Source: Saprospiraceae bacterium UBA1994 | Lineage (GTDB): Bacteria; Bacteroidota; Bacteroidia; Chitinophagales; Saprospiraceae | Direction of reading: 5' to 3' | NCBI GenBank assembly: GCA_002335865.1 | Contig: DDCY01000001.1 | Coordinates: 1 to 40,068 of the forward strand | Length of the DNA: 40,068 nucleotides | Part shown: piece by piece, positions 7,118 through 15,918 of the stretch | Layout of the letters: the number at the start of each line of letters is the position of its first letter | How positions within the stretch are numbered: the stretch's first letter is position 1 | Made by a program: the position numbers and the translations under genes | The notes under the pieces: generated by a model | What the model was told of the DNA's origin: nothing | Databases searched by the model: none | Seen by the model: the letters and a program-made list of their open reading frames with translations, nothing else

Positions 7118-8911
7118 GTGGATATAAAAAAAATTCTAAATCTCATATTATTTCAGTTACCATTGACGGTGCTTATAGGCCAATCTTATTATCAATTGCC
7201 TGGTACTAGAGCAGAGCATATTAGTGATAGATGGTATGTTCTTGGATATGATCAGTCTAGAATGAGTTCTATTAGAAATATCAATCGGAGAGACTTAATG
7301 GATGGAGCTCAGTTTCTACAAGACGGCATCACTTCTGTTGACCAAAAAGATCGACAGTACGTCATTCAAAATAATACTGAATATTGGACAAAGACGAAGG
7401 ATGGTCAATCAATAGTGACTATTAAGGATGATAAAGTCTTTGTGGATCGTTCCGGGACATTTTACTTTTATGATAAAGAGAATACAGGAAGTAAAGAATC
7501 GCTGCAACAAGTAAAGAAAGGAGTATTGGGAATGCTCTATAATAATAGGGCCAACTTTTATGAAATCAATACAGATGATTTTACGCTCAGAGCCAATCCT
7601 GTTCTAAATATTCAATATGGTAAAGATGGAGATCAATCGATCATACGTAATACTCGAGGAGCAGAAATAAGAGGAACTATAGATAATAAGATTTACTATT
7701 ATACTCGGATAAGTGATACACAGCGAAATTTTTCGGATTATATAGAATCCACTATAAATAAATATGAATATATACCAGGACATGGTTTTTATAAAAATTT
7801 TCAAAGTTCTATTTTGAATAATTTCGAGGGTTACGATTACTTTGATGCTGAGGGATATGTAGGTTTAGATGTAAGCAGAAACGTAGCATTAGAGCTAGGA
7901 CATGGTAAGCATATGTTAGGTAATGGAATGAGATCATTACTGTTGTCTGATACAGGCGATAATTACTTCTATGTCAAACTTAATACCCGAATATGGAAGC
8001 TTCAATACCAAAATATTTGGGCAGAACTCAATGCTTTAAATACACGCTCATTAGGTGGAGATGAATTATTATCAAAAAAATATACGGCTATACATTATCT
8101 TTCTTATCAGCCTTCTAAGAGTTTTGAAATTGGCTTATTTGAGACTGTTATATTTAACAGAGAGAATCAATTTGAATTTCAGTATCTGAATCCAATGATA
8201 TTTTACAGAGTTATAGAATCAAGTATTGGTTCTCCAGATAATGTATTGTTAGGAATGAATGCCAATTATACATTTGGAGGTCATTTTCAAGTATATGGTC
8301 AGTTGGTTTTAGATGAATTAAAACTGAATGAATTTAAAGCAGGCACAGGTTGGTGGGCCAATAAATTTGGATATCAATTAGGTTTGAAATATTATAATGC
8401 GCTGAACGTAGATCATTTAGATTTACAAATAGAATATAATACTGTAAGGCCTTATACCTATTCACATGGAAGGGAGTTGTCCGTATTTCCAGAAGCTAGT
8501 ACTGCAAGCTATTCGCATAATAGTCAACCTCTTGCACACCCACTGGGAGCTAATTTTAAAGAAGTGCTATTAAGTGCAAAATATCAGTGGAGTGACAAAT
8601 TTTACTTTCAGGGACGAATGATGTTTAGCAAATATGGTGAAGACGGACCGGAAGACAATTTCGGCAACAACATCTTGCTAGTCAATACAAGTAGAAATAT
8701 GGATTTTGGCAATGAGACCGCTCAAGGATTACAAACAGAAATTATGATGCTTGGATTTAACGCAAGTTATCAGTTGATGTATAATTATTATCTTGATCTA
8801 GACGTTATCTATCGCAAGTCTGACTCTGAGTTGACTAGCAAGCAAATTGATACTAAGTATATGAGTCTTGGTCTTAGAGTTAATATGGAAAGAGAACAAC
8901 TTGATTATTAA
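7118..8911 (+). CDS. Wzi/RemB-like outer-membrane beta-barrel protein
   Basis: A 597-residue protein with a signal peptide at about residues 1-22 and a body made of alternating hydrophobic and aromatic beta strands, as in outer-membrane barrels. The stretch ELGHGKHMLGNGMRSLLLSD, followed by KLQYQNIWAEL and later MFSKYGEDGPEDNFGNNIL, resembles the Bacteroidota group annotated as capsule assembly Wzi family or gliding protein RemB. Wzi helps anchor capsule polysaccharide at the cell surface; RemB is a surface protein linked to gliding in Flavobacterium. The start is GTG at 7118. The next gene begins directly after the stop codon. Since an SLBB export protein lies two genes downstream, a role in polysaccharide display is the likelier reading. 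Confidence 0.72.
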   Translation: MDIKKILNLILFQLPLTVLIGQSYYQLPGTRAEHISDRWYVLGYDQSRMSSIRNINRRDLMDGAQFLQDGITSVDQKDRQYVIQNNTEYWTKTKDGQSIVTIKDDKVFVDRSGTFYFYDKENTGSKESLQQVKKGVLGMLYNNRANFYEINTDDFTLRANPVLNIQYGKDGDQSIIRNTRGAEIRGTIDNKIYYYTRISDTQRNFSDYIESTINKYEYIPGHGFYKNFQSSILNNFEGYDYFDAEGYVGLDVSRNVALELGHGKHMLGNGMRSLLLSDTGDNYFYVKLNTRIWKLQYQNIWAELNALNTRSLGGDELLSKKYTAIHYLSYQPSKSFEIGLFETVIFNRENQFEFQYLNPMIFYRVIESSIGSPDNVLLGMNANYTFGGHFQVYGQLVLDELKLNEFKAGTGWWANKFGYQLGLKYYNALNVDHLDLQIEYNTVRPYTYSHGRELSVFPEASTASYSHNSQPLAHPLGANFKEVLLSAKYQWSDKFYFQGRMMFSKYGEDGPEDNFGNNILLVNTSRNMDFGNETAQGLQTEIMMLGFNASYQLMYNYYLDLDVIYRKSDSELTSKQIDTKYMSLGLRVNMEREQLDY

Positions 8912-8923
8912 GTGAAAGTGAAG

Positions 8924-11900
8924 ATGAGCGTAAGACAAGCTATAAAAGAACGTATCCTCATCCTAGATGGAGCGATGGGTACCATGATACAGCGACATAA
9001 GCTGACTGAGGAAGATTATAGAGGAGATAGATTTTCTGAATACCATATGGATATTAAAGGGAATAATGAACTGCTATCTCTTACTCAGCCACAGATCATC
9101 GCTGAGATTTATCAGCAGTATTATGAAGCTGGAGCAGATATAGTAGAGACTAATACATTCTCAGCTAATAGTATCTCTCAGGCCGATTACGATATGACCG
9201 AACTGGCTTATGAGATGAATGTGGAGTCTGCTAAAATCGCCAAGTCAGTGGCAGATATATATACACAATACAATCCTGCTAAACCAAAATATGTCGCTGG
9301 AGCCTTAGGCCCAACCAATCGTACAGCATCTCTTTCACCTGACATCAATAACCCAGGTTATAGAGCAGTGAGTTTCGATGATCTTAAAGAAAGTTACTAT
9401 GAGCAAGCTAAAGCACTTGCCGATGGTGGTGTTGATATTTTTCTGGTAGAAACGATATTTGACACCCTTAATGCTAAGGCAGCCCTTTATGCTATTCAAG
9501 AAGTATTAGAAGAAGTACAAAGAGACATACCAATCATGATCTCAGGTACTATTACAGATGCAAGTGGACGTACACTCAGTGGACAGACTACAGAGGCATT
9601 CTGGATATCCGTAAAGCATGCAAAGCCACTTACGATTGGATTCAACTGTGCATTGGGAGCTAAAGAATTACGCCCCTATCTCAACGAATTATCTAAAATA
9701 GCAGACTGCTATGTAAGTGCATACCCTAACGCTGGGCTGCCTAATGAACTGGGAGAATATGATCAAGGTCCAGACGAGATGGCTAATTTAATTAGAGACT
9801 TTCTGGCTAATAATATGGTCAACCTTATCGGTGGTTGCTGTGGTACTACTCCAAAGCATATCGAAGCAATGGCAACCGCAGCCAGTGAATATGCACCAAG
9901 GCCAATACCGACAATCAGACCTATATCACAGTATGCAGGATTAGAGCCTCTAAACGTAAGAGACGATCTCAATTTCATTAATATAGGGGAAAGAACAAAC
10001 GTAACAGGATCTAGGAAATTCGCTAGACTCATCAAGGATGGCAAATACTCAGAAGCACTATCTGTGGCACAGCAACAGGTGAACGGTGGCGCACAGATCA
10101 TTGATGTTAATATGGATGAAGGATTACTGGATTCCAAGGCGGTAATGAAAGAATTTCTCAATCTGATGATGTCAGAGCCAGATATAGCCAAGCTTCCTAT
10201 CATGATAGATTCTTCTAAGTTCGAAGTGATTGAAGAAGGACTTAAATGCGTACAAGGAAAATGCATCGTCAACTCAATCTCTATGAAAGAGGGAGTCGAA
10301 GAATTTAAAAGACAAGCAAAAATATTAAGAAAATACGGAGCCGCTACTGTGGTGATGGCCTTCGACGAAGATGGGCAGGCAGATACCATCGAACGTAAAG
10401 TGGAAATTTGTAAACGTGCCTATGATATTTTGGTCAATGACATCGATTTTGATCCTACAGACATCATTTTTGATCCTAATGTATTTGCTGTCGCCACAGG
10501 TATAGAAGAACACAACCCTTATGCGATCAACTTCATAGAAGCTACACGCAAAATCAAAGCAGCTTGCCCACATGCTAAGATTAGTGGGGGAGTAAGTAAT
10601 ATATCTTTCTCGTTTAGAGGAAACAATGCGGTAAGAGAAGCAATGCATTCAGCTTTCTTATATCATGCTATACATGCAGGTATGGATATGGGGATAGTGA
10701 ATGCGGGGATGATGGAAATCTATGAGGATATTCCAAAAGACCTACTTCAGTTAGTAGAAGATGTACTTTTCAATAGGAGCCCAGACGCGACGGAGAGATT
10801 GACAGATTATGCAGAGAGAGTAAAAGGAGGAGGTAAGAAGTTGGTGAAAGACCTGAAATGGAGAGAAGCTACCGTCCAAGAGCGACTATCTCATTCATTG
10901 GTTAGAGGCATACAAGAATTTATCGATGAAGACACCGAGGAAGCGCGTAAGCAATATCCATCTGCAATCAATGTAATCGAGGGGCCGCTTATGGATGGTA
11001 TGAATGTAGTCGGAGACTTATTTGGAGCAGGTAAAATGTTTCTACCACAGGTTGTGAAAAGTGCCAGAGTAATGAAAAAATCTGTGGCATATCTCACACC
11101 CTTTATAGAAGAAGAGAAAGCAGGAAAAGTAGAGACTAATGGAAAGATTCTGATGGCTACCGTCAAAGGCGATGTGCATGATATTGGCAAGAATATAGTA
11201 GGCGTTGTCCTCTCTTGCAATAACTATGAGATCATTGACTTAGGAGTTATGGTATCTGCAGATAAGATTATCAAGGCTGCCCAAGAGCATAATGTGGACA
11301 TTATAGGCCTTAGTGGATTGATTACACCTTCACTAGATGAGATGGTATACGTGGCTTCAGAGATGGAGCGTTTAGGTATGAAGATACCGCTGCTTATAGG
11401 TGGCGCGACTACATCGAAGTTGCATACAGCACTCAAAATAGATCCAGAATACTCTGGTCCAGTAGTTTACGTCTTAGATGCATCTAGGTCTGTGACAGTA
11501 GCAAGTAATTTACTAAGTACTGAGCGTGCTGATAAATATAAAACTAGTATCAAGGAGGAATACGTAGGAGTGCGAGAGCAACGTAAGAATAGGTCTCATA
11601 TCAAGGAATGCATTACGATCCAAGAAGCACGTAATCAGCCGCTACTATTAAACTGGGATGATTATTCAGCTCCGATACCTAATCAACTTGGGATTACAGT
11701 TTTAAATGAGATTAAGATTGAAGAGATTACGCAATATATAGATTGGACGCCCTTTTTTTCGAGTTGGCAAATGAAGGGAAAGTACCCAGCTATATTAGAA
11801 GATGATTTAATAGGTGTAGAAGCGCAAAAGCTTTATGATGATGCTAATAGAATGCTTGAAAAGATCATTATTGACAAAACTATTACGGCGAAAGCTATTT

Positions 11901-12571
11901 TCGGCATATTTTCTGCTAATAGTAAAGGTGATGACGTTGTGATAGACAATAATATAGGTATGCAAGAAGTTGTGTACTTCCTCAGACAGCAACGTAAAAA
12001 AGCACCTGGGAAAACTTATGCATCATTAAGTGATTTTATTGCTCCAGCAAGTCATAATGACTATTTAGGTATGTTTGCTGTTACAGCAGGAATAGGAATT
12101 GAAAAGATAGTGGCACAATACGAGGCTGATCATGATGACTATAACGCTATAATGTGTAAGTCAGTATGTGATCGATTAGCCGAGGCTTTAGCAGAGAAGC
12201 TTCATTATGATGTACGAACAGATTATTGGGGGTACGAGGCCAAATCTGTTATTGATTACGAAGAGATGATAAAAGAGAGGTATCAAGGTATAAGACCTGC
12301 ACCTGGTTATCCAGCATGCCCTGATCATACAGGAAAAGATGCCATCTGGAAATTGCTAGATGTAGAAAATAAAATAGGGATAAAATTGACTGAGAGTAAA
12401 GCCATGTATCCAGCGGCATCTGTCAGTGGGTTTTATTTTGGTCATCCTGATTCAAAGTATTTTGGATTAGGAGTGATTGATAAAGATCAAATAATAGACT
12501 ACGCAACAAGAAAAGAGATAACTATAGAAGAAGCAGAAAAAATATTAGCTCCTTCACTAAATTATAAATAA
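8924..12571 (+). CDS. metH: Cobalamin-dependent methionine synthase, full length
   Basis: This enzyme methylates homocysteine to methionine using 5-methyl-THF and cobalamin. All modules sit in one chain of about 1215 residues: the homocysteine domain (1-330) with zinc ligands in GFNCALGA and GGCCGTTP; the pterin domain (about 350-610; NVTGSRKFARLIKDG); the cap and cobalamin domains (about 650-890) with the B12-ligand motif DVHDIGKNIVG near 750; and the C-terminal AdoMet reactivation domain with RPAPGYPACPDHT near 1125. GTG at 8912 directly follows the upstream stop; ATG at 8924 is the more likely start because MSVRQAIKERILILDGAMG is the family opening. The stop overlaps the ATG of the next gene (TAATG). 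No B12 riboswitch is visible upstream. Confidence 0.96.
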   Translation: MSVRQAIKERILILDGAMGTMIQRHKLTEEDYRGDRFSEYHMDIKGNNELLSLTQPQIIAEIYQQYYEAGADIVETNTFSANSISQADYDMTELAYEMNVESAKIAKSVADIYTQYNPAKPKYVAGALGPTNRTASLSPDINNPGYRAVSFDDLKESYYEQAKALADGGVDIFLVETIFDTLNAKAALYAIQEVLEEVQRDIPIMISGTITDASGRTLSGQTTEAFWISVKHAKPLTIGFNCALGAKELRPYLNELSKIADCYVSAYPNAGLPNELGEYDQGPDEMANLIRDFLANNMVNLIGGCCGTTPKHIEAMATAASEYAPRPIPTIRPISQYAGLEPLNVRDDLNFINIGERTNVTGSRKFARLIKDGKYSEALSVAQQQVNGGAQIIDVNMDEGLLDSKAVMKEFLNLMMSEPDIAKLPIMIDSSKFEVIEEGLKCVQGKCIVNSISMKEGVEEFKRQAKILRKYGAATVVMAFDEDGQADTIERKVEICKRAYDILVNDIDFDPTDIIFDPNVFAVATGIEEHNPYAINFIEATRKIKAACPHAKISGGVSNISFSFRGNNAVREAMHSAFLYHAIHAGMDMGIVNAGMMEIYEDIPKDLLQLVEDVLFNRSPDATERLTDYAERVKGGGKKLVKDLKWREATVQERLSHSLVRGIQEFIDEDTEEARKQYPSAINVIEGPLMDGMNVVGDLFGAGKMFLPQVVKSARVMKKSVAYLTPFIEEEKAGKVETNGKILMATVKGDVHDIGKNIVGVVLSCNNYEIIDLGVMVSADKIIKAAQEHNVDIIGLSGLITPSLDEMVYVASEMERLGMKIPLLIGGATTSKLHTALKIDPEYSGPVVYVLDASRSVTVASNLLSTERADKYKTSIKEEYVGVREQRKNRSHIKECITIQEARNQPLLLNWDDYSAPIPNQLGITVLNEIKIEEITQYIDWTPFFSSWQMKGKYPAILEDDLIGVEAQKLYDDANRMLEKIIIDKTITAKAIFGIFSANSKGDDVVIDNNIGMQEVVYFLRQQRKKAPGKTYASLSDFIAPASHNDYLGMFAVTAGIGIEKIVAQYEADHDDYNAIMCKSVCDRLAEALAEKLHYDVRTDYWGYEAKSVIDYEEMIKERYQGIRPAPGYPACPDHTGKDAIWKLLDVENKIGIKLTESKAMYPAASVSGFYFGHPDSKYFGLGVIDKDQIIDYATRKEITIEEAEKILAPSLNYK

Positions 12572-15336
12572 TGAAGAATTTGAAATATATTTTCTTTTTA
12601 GTTTTAGCCTTCACATTTGTCGCTCCTGTAATAAGTCAAAGCATTACCGAGCAAGCAGCAAAAGAAGAGTTAGCTAGAAGAGGTCTAGCAGACCAAGAAG
12701 ATAGGATTAAAGCAGAACTGTCAGAGTATGGTATAGATATTAATAATGTAGACGTTACTAATCCAACTGAAGTGTCACGTGTACAAGCTATATTGGAAAA
12801 GATCATCTCAAAAATTGAAGCCGAAAAGAAGGACGAGCTTAACGCAAAAACGAATAAAGGAGAAATTGTTGCCCCTTTAGAAAAAAGCAATTCTCAAGAA
12901 TCTATAGAAGTAGATGATTCAGAAGTAATCAAAGCAGAAAAAGATGGAGCAACTTTAGATGAAGCTATAGTTGATATCGTTAGAGAAAATGAAGAAGTTA
13001 AATTGCCTGACGCGATTACTTATGGACAACATATATTTAGATCCCAAAGTGTAAAATTTTATAATAAATCTAGTGATGCCAAAGCACCATCATCTTATGT
13101 TTTAGGTCCTGATGATAAAATTTCGATTTCTATTTGGGGATTATCAGTCTACAACGAATCATTCATTATATCTAAAGATGGTCATATATCTCCCTTTCCA
13201 GATTTACGAGTATATCTGACAGGGTTAAAGTTGTCAGATGCTAAGGTCTTACTTAAGTCAAAGATGGCTAATTATGTAAGATTTCGTAAGGATGATTTTG
13301 ATATGTCTGTTTTAGTGGCTCGTACGATTAATGTAAATATTTCTGGTGAAGTATTTAACTATGGTAATTTCAATGTTTCAGCACTTAATAATGCATTCAA
13401 TGTACTTGTAGCCGGTGGTGGCCCTAGTGATATAGGTACCGTTCGTAATATACAGCTCAAAAGATCAGGACAGTCGCCGAAAACGCTTGATATATATAAG
13501 TATATACAAGATCCTATTGTAGGAGATAATTTTTTCTTACAAGAGAATGATTATATCTACGTGCCTGTAGCGAAGAAGTTAGTGACTGTCTACGGGGCAG
13601 TAAATAGGTCATATAAATACGAGTTATTACCTAATGAGACACTGAGTGATCTTATAAACTATGCTGGTGGATTGAAGTCCAATGCATTATCAAGAAATAT
13701 TCAAATAGAAAGGAGGGTAGGCGATAAATTGGAAATCATTGATGTTGATTTTGACCTTTCTTCTTCCAAAAACATAGCACTCCAAAATGGAGATAAGATC
13801 TTTGTGCAAACGGTGGATTCTGAACTAGAAAAAGTAGTATTTATTTCTGGTGCGGTAGAAGTATCAGGAGTATTTGCTTTGACGGATAATATGACTTTAG
13901 TTGACTTAGCTAATAAGGCTAAGCTCAAGGAAAATGCTATTACTAAAACGATCTATCTACAAAGGTTAAACCTTGATCAAGTAACTGTAAGGTACGAAGT
14001 ACTAGACCTTAGATCTGCTCTAGAAAATCCTAGTGGAGCCGCAAACATCAAATTACAAAAAGGCGATAAGTTGAGGATTAAAGCATTGTCTTCTTTTGCG
14101 GATGAAGCTTCTTTTGAAGTAACTGGATCAGTACGGTCAGAAGGGGAATATCCTATCAACGCTAATGGGGGCCTAAGAGTAAGTGATGCCATATTCCTAT
14201 CTGGAGGTCTCACTAAAGATGCGATTGAGGAGTATGCTTATATATACAGAAAAATAAGTCCAACATCAGTAGATTTGGAATATGTTACCGTAAATCTCAA
14301 AGAAGCTATTTTTAATCCAAAATCAGAAAGTAATATTGAGATATTACCTAATGATAGTTTAGTGATTTACAATAACAATAAATTTAAGGAATCTTTCTTT
14401 GTTGATGTATTAGGAGAAGTAAAAAATCCTAGACAGATTAAATATGGTTCCTCACTTACATTGCAGGATGCAATACGTTTGGCTGGTGGTCTAAAATTAG
14501 AAAGTGATCCAGAACGAATAAATATATATAGAGTTGATTTTTCGGATAATAGAGAAACTAAAATATTAGCTGCTAATCTTAAAATTAATGATGAATTTTC
14601 CGTTGATGAAGGGAAAAATTTTATGTTGCAACCATTTGATCAAGTAATTGTAAGAAAGGCTCCAGATTTTGAGTTACCTAGGAACGTCGATGTTATTGGA
14701 GAAGTGAAATATCCTGGAACTTATGTGTTGGCAAATGATAATACTAAAATACTCGATTTATTAGCAGATGCTGGTAATGTTACTGACGAAGCGTTTATTA
14801 AGGGAATTAAATTATTCCGTTCAAAAGATAGTGTGGGTTACGTTATATTTGATCTAGAGGATGCAATGAAGAACCCTAACTCATTCAACAATATTATATT
14901 GCAAGATGGCGATATGATAGAACTACCCAAGGCAAATAGTTTAGTTTCGATTTCAGGAGCCACTAAAGCTAATGAATTATATACCAGTGATGTTTATAAA
15001 TCTGGATTACAAACATTTCCTTACGAAGAGGGAAAGAATGCTAAATACTATATCAATAAGTATGCTGGTGGATTAAGTGATAGAGGAGATATAAGTAAAA
15101 TTGCTGTTGAATATGCTAACGGTGAAGTCAAGAGAATGAAAAGATTTCTTTTTTTTAGGAACTATCCAGATGTTAAGCCTGGATCTAAAATAACGGTTGG
15201 TTATAAAATAGTAAAGAAAGAAAATACTCCAAATGGTGAGAAGAAAGATATTGATTGGGGAAGTGTATTGGCAGATTCTATAGCACAAGCAACTACTGTT
15301 TTGTCATTAATACTGCTTTTGCAAAGTGTTGATTAA
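12571..15336 (+). CDS. Wza-like polysaccharide export protein with SLBB repeats
   Basis: A 921-residue secreted protein. A signal peptide (about 1-22) is followed by a charged, helix-rich region to about 170. The polysaccharide-export domain begins near 175 (YVLGPDDKISISIWG). Seven SLBB-type beta-grasp repeats follow, starting near residues 253, 338, 423, 515, 611, 706 and 791, each opening with a hydrophobic-xx-GxV motif such as VNISGEV, FEVTGSV or VDVIGEV. The C-terminus has a hydrophobic helix (ATTVLSLILLL) that may cross the outer membrane as in Wza. Wza proteins form the channel that takes capsule or exopolysaccharide through the outer membrane. At roughly 2.5 times the length of E. coli Wza, it is the long Bacteroidota version. 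No lipobox Cys was found. Its ATG overlaps the metH stop codon. Confidence 0.9.
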   Translation: MKNLKYIFFLVLAFTFVAPVISQSITEQAAKEELARRGLADQEDRIKAELSEYGIDINNVDVTNPTEVSRVQAILEKIISKIEAEKKDELNAKTNKGEIVAPLEKSNSQESIEVDDSEVIKAEKDGATLDEAIVDIVRENEEVKLPDAITYGQHIFRSQSVKFYNKSSDAKAPSSYVLGPDDKISISIWGLSVYNESFIISKDGHISPFPDLRVYLTGLKLSDAKVLLKSKMANYVRFRKDDFDMSVLVARTINVNISGEVFNYGNFNVSALNNAFNVLVAGGGPSDIGTVRNIQLKRSGQSPKTLDIYKYIQDPIVGDNFFLQENDYIYVPVAKKLVTVYGAVNRSYKYELLPNETLSDLINYAGGLKSNALSRNIQIERRVGDKLEIIDVDFDLSSSKNIALQNGDKIFVQTVDSELEKVVFISGAVEVSGVFALTDNMTLVDLANKAKLKENAITKTIYLQRLNLDQVTVRYEVLDLRSALENPSGAANIKLQKGDKLRIKALSSFADEASFEVTGSVRSEGEYPINANGGLRVSDAIFLSGGLTKDAIEEYAYIYRKISPTSVDLEYVTVNLKEAIFNPKSESNIEILPNDSLVIYNNNKFKESFFVDVLGEVKNPRQIKYGSSLTLQDAIRLAGGLKLESDPERINIYRVDFSDNRETKILAANLKINDEFSVDEGKNFMLQPFDQVIVRKAPDFELPRNVDVIGEVKYPGTYVLANDNTKILDLLADAGNVTDEAFIKGIKLFRSKDSVGYVIFDLEDAMKNPNSFNNIILQDGDMIELPKANSLVSISGATKANELYTSDVYKSGLQTFPYEEGKNAKYYINKYAGGLSDRGDISKIAVEYANGEVKRMKRFLFFRNYPDVKPGSKITVGYKIVKKENTPNGEKKDIDWGSVLADSIAQATTVLSLILLLQSVD

Positions 15337-15358
15337 TAGAAAATATATAGTATATTTG
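15328..15358 (+). promoter_or_regulatory. Predicted promoter of the wHTH-upxY operon
   Basis: GTTG at 15328-15331 is followed after exactly 19 bases by TATATTTG at 15351-15358. This matches the Bacteroidota consensus TTTG-N19-21-TAnnTTTG at all but one position. The -33 box lies inside the last codons of the upstream SLBB gene. Transcription should begin near 15362, so the leader before the ATG at 15379 would be only about 15 bases. This suggests a new transcription unit starting here and running into the polysaccharide cluster. Confidence 0.6.
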
Positions 15359-15375
15359 AGTAATAATATTACTCA
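15357..15375. promoter_or_regulatory. Perfect 19-bp palindrome, candidate operator
   Basis: TGAGTAATAATATTACTCA is a perfect 9+9 inverted repeat around one central base. It begins inside the -7 element of the predicted promoter, covers the expected start point and ends three bases before the ATG of the winged-helix gene. Size, symmetry and position are those expected of an operator for a dimeric winged-helix protein, so autoregulation by the next gene is the natural hypothesis. I saw no second copy elsewhere in the window. A hairpin in the short leader is a possible alternative. Confidence 0.55.
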
Positions 15376-15378
15376 TTT

Positions 15379-15918
15379 ATGATAGAAACGCTGATCTCAT
15401 CTAAGACTAGGATCAAACTGTTACTCAAGTTTTTCTTGAATAGCAGCACCAAGTCCTATCTCAGAGGATTGGAATCGGAGTTCGGTGAATCATCCAATTC
15501 AATCAGATTAGAATTAAACAGACTAGAGAAAGCTGGAATGCTTAGTTCATCTTCGGAAGGGAATAAGAAAATATTTCAAGCTAATAAAAAGCATCCTCTA
15601 TTTTATGAGGTACATAATATTGTATTGAAGCATATTGGATTTGATAAAATTATCGAAAACGTTGTCGAAAGACTTGGAGATGTTGACAAAGTTTTTGTCA
15701 GCGGTGCTTTTGCCAAAGGTCTTGATAGTACTATTATCGACTTAGTATTCATTGGGCAAGTCAATAAAATTTATCTAATTGAGTTGATCGATAAAGTAGA
15801 AAAATTAATTAGTAGAAAAGTACGCTACGTGATATTTGATAAAGAAGAAGAGCACCTCATAGAATCTAAAATGCACCCTCTACTATTATGGAGTAATGAA
15901 AAGGTAGAAAAGATATGA
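15379..15918 (+). CDS. Winged-helix regulator fused to a degenerate MNT-type nucleotidyltransferase domain
   Basis: A 179-residue two-part protein. Residues 1-75 form an ArsR/MarR-like winged helix (SSKTRIKLLLKFFL, then SNSIRLELNRLEKAGMLSS and a beta wing). Residues about 80-170 resemble a minimal nucleotidyltransferase (VDKVFVSGAFAKGLDSTIID at 102-121). The active-site pattern is broken: the usual GS is GA at 109-110, and of the paired Asp only D121 remains, so catalysis is unlikely. The domain may bind a ligand or partner. The stop codon overlaps the start of the upxY-like gene (ATGA), indicating translational coupling. A palindrome lies over the promoter. Proteins of this design are, to my knowledge, common beside UpxY genes in Bacteroidota but not characterised. 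Confidence 0.75.
   Translation: MIETLISSKTRIKLLLKFFLNSSTKSYLRGLESEFGESSNSIRLELNRLEKAGMLSSSSEGNKKIFQANKKHPLFYEVHNIVLKHIGFDKIIENVVERLGDVDKVFVSGAFAKGLDSTIIDLVFIGQVNKIYLIELIDKVEKLISRKVRYVIFDKEEEHLIESKMHPLLLWSNEKVEKI

Noticed and set aside
8912..8923. GTG start for metH directly after the upstream stop codon
   Set aside because: Possible, but ATG at 8924 gives the usual MetH N-terminus; the four extra residues add nothing conserved.
7054..8923. Cobalamin riboswitch controlling metH
   Set aside because: There is no untranslated space before metH, and the 64-base gap before the upstream gene is too short and shows no B12-box-like sequence.
9763..10389. A 208-codon open frame on the minus strand inside metH
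   Set aside because: It lies entirely opposite a clearly conserved MetH domain and its product shows no recognisable fold; it is a shadow of the real gene.
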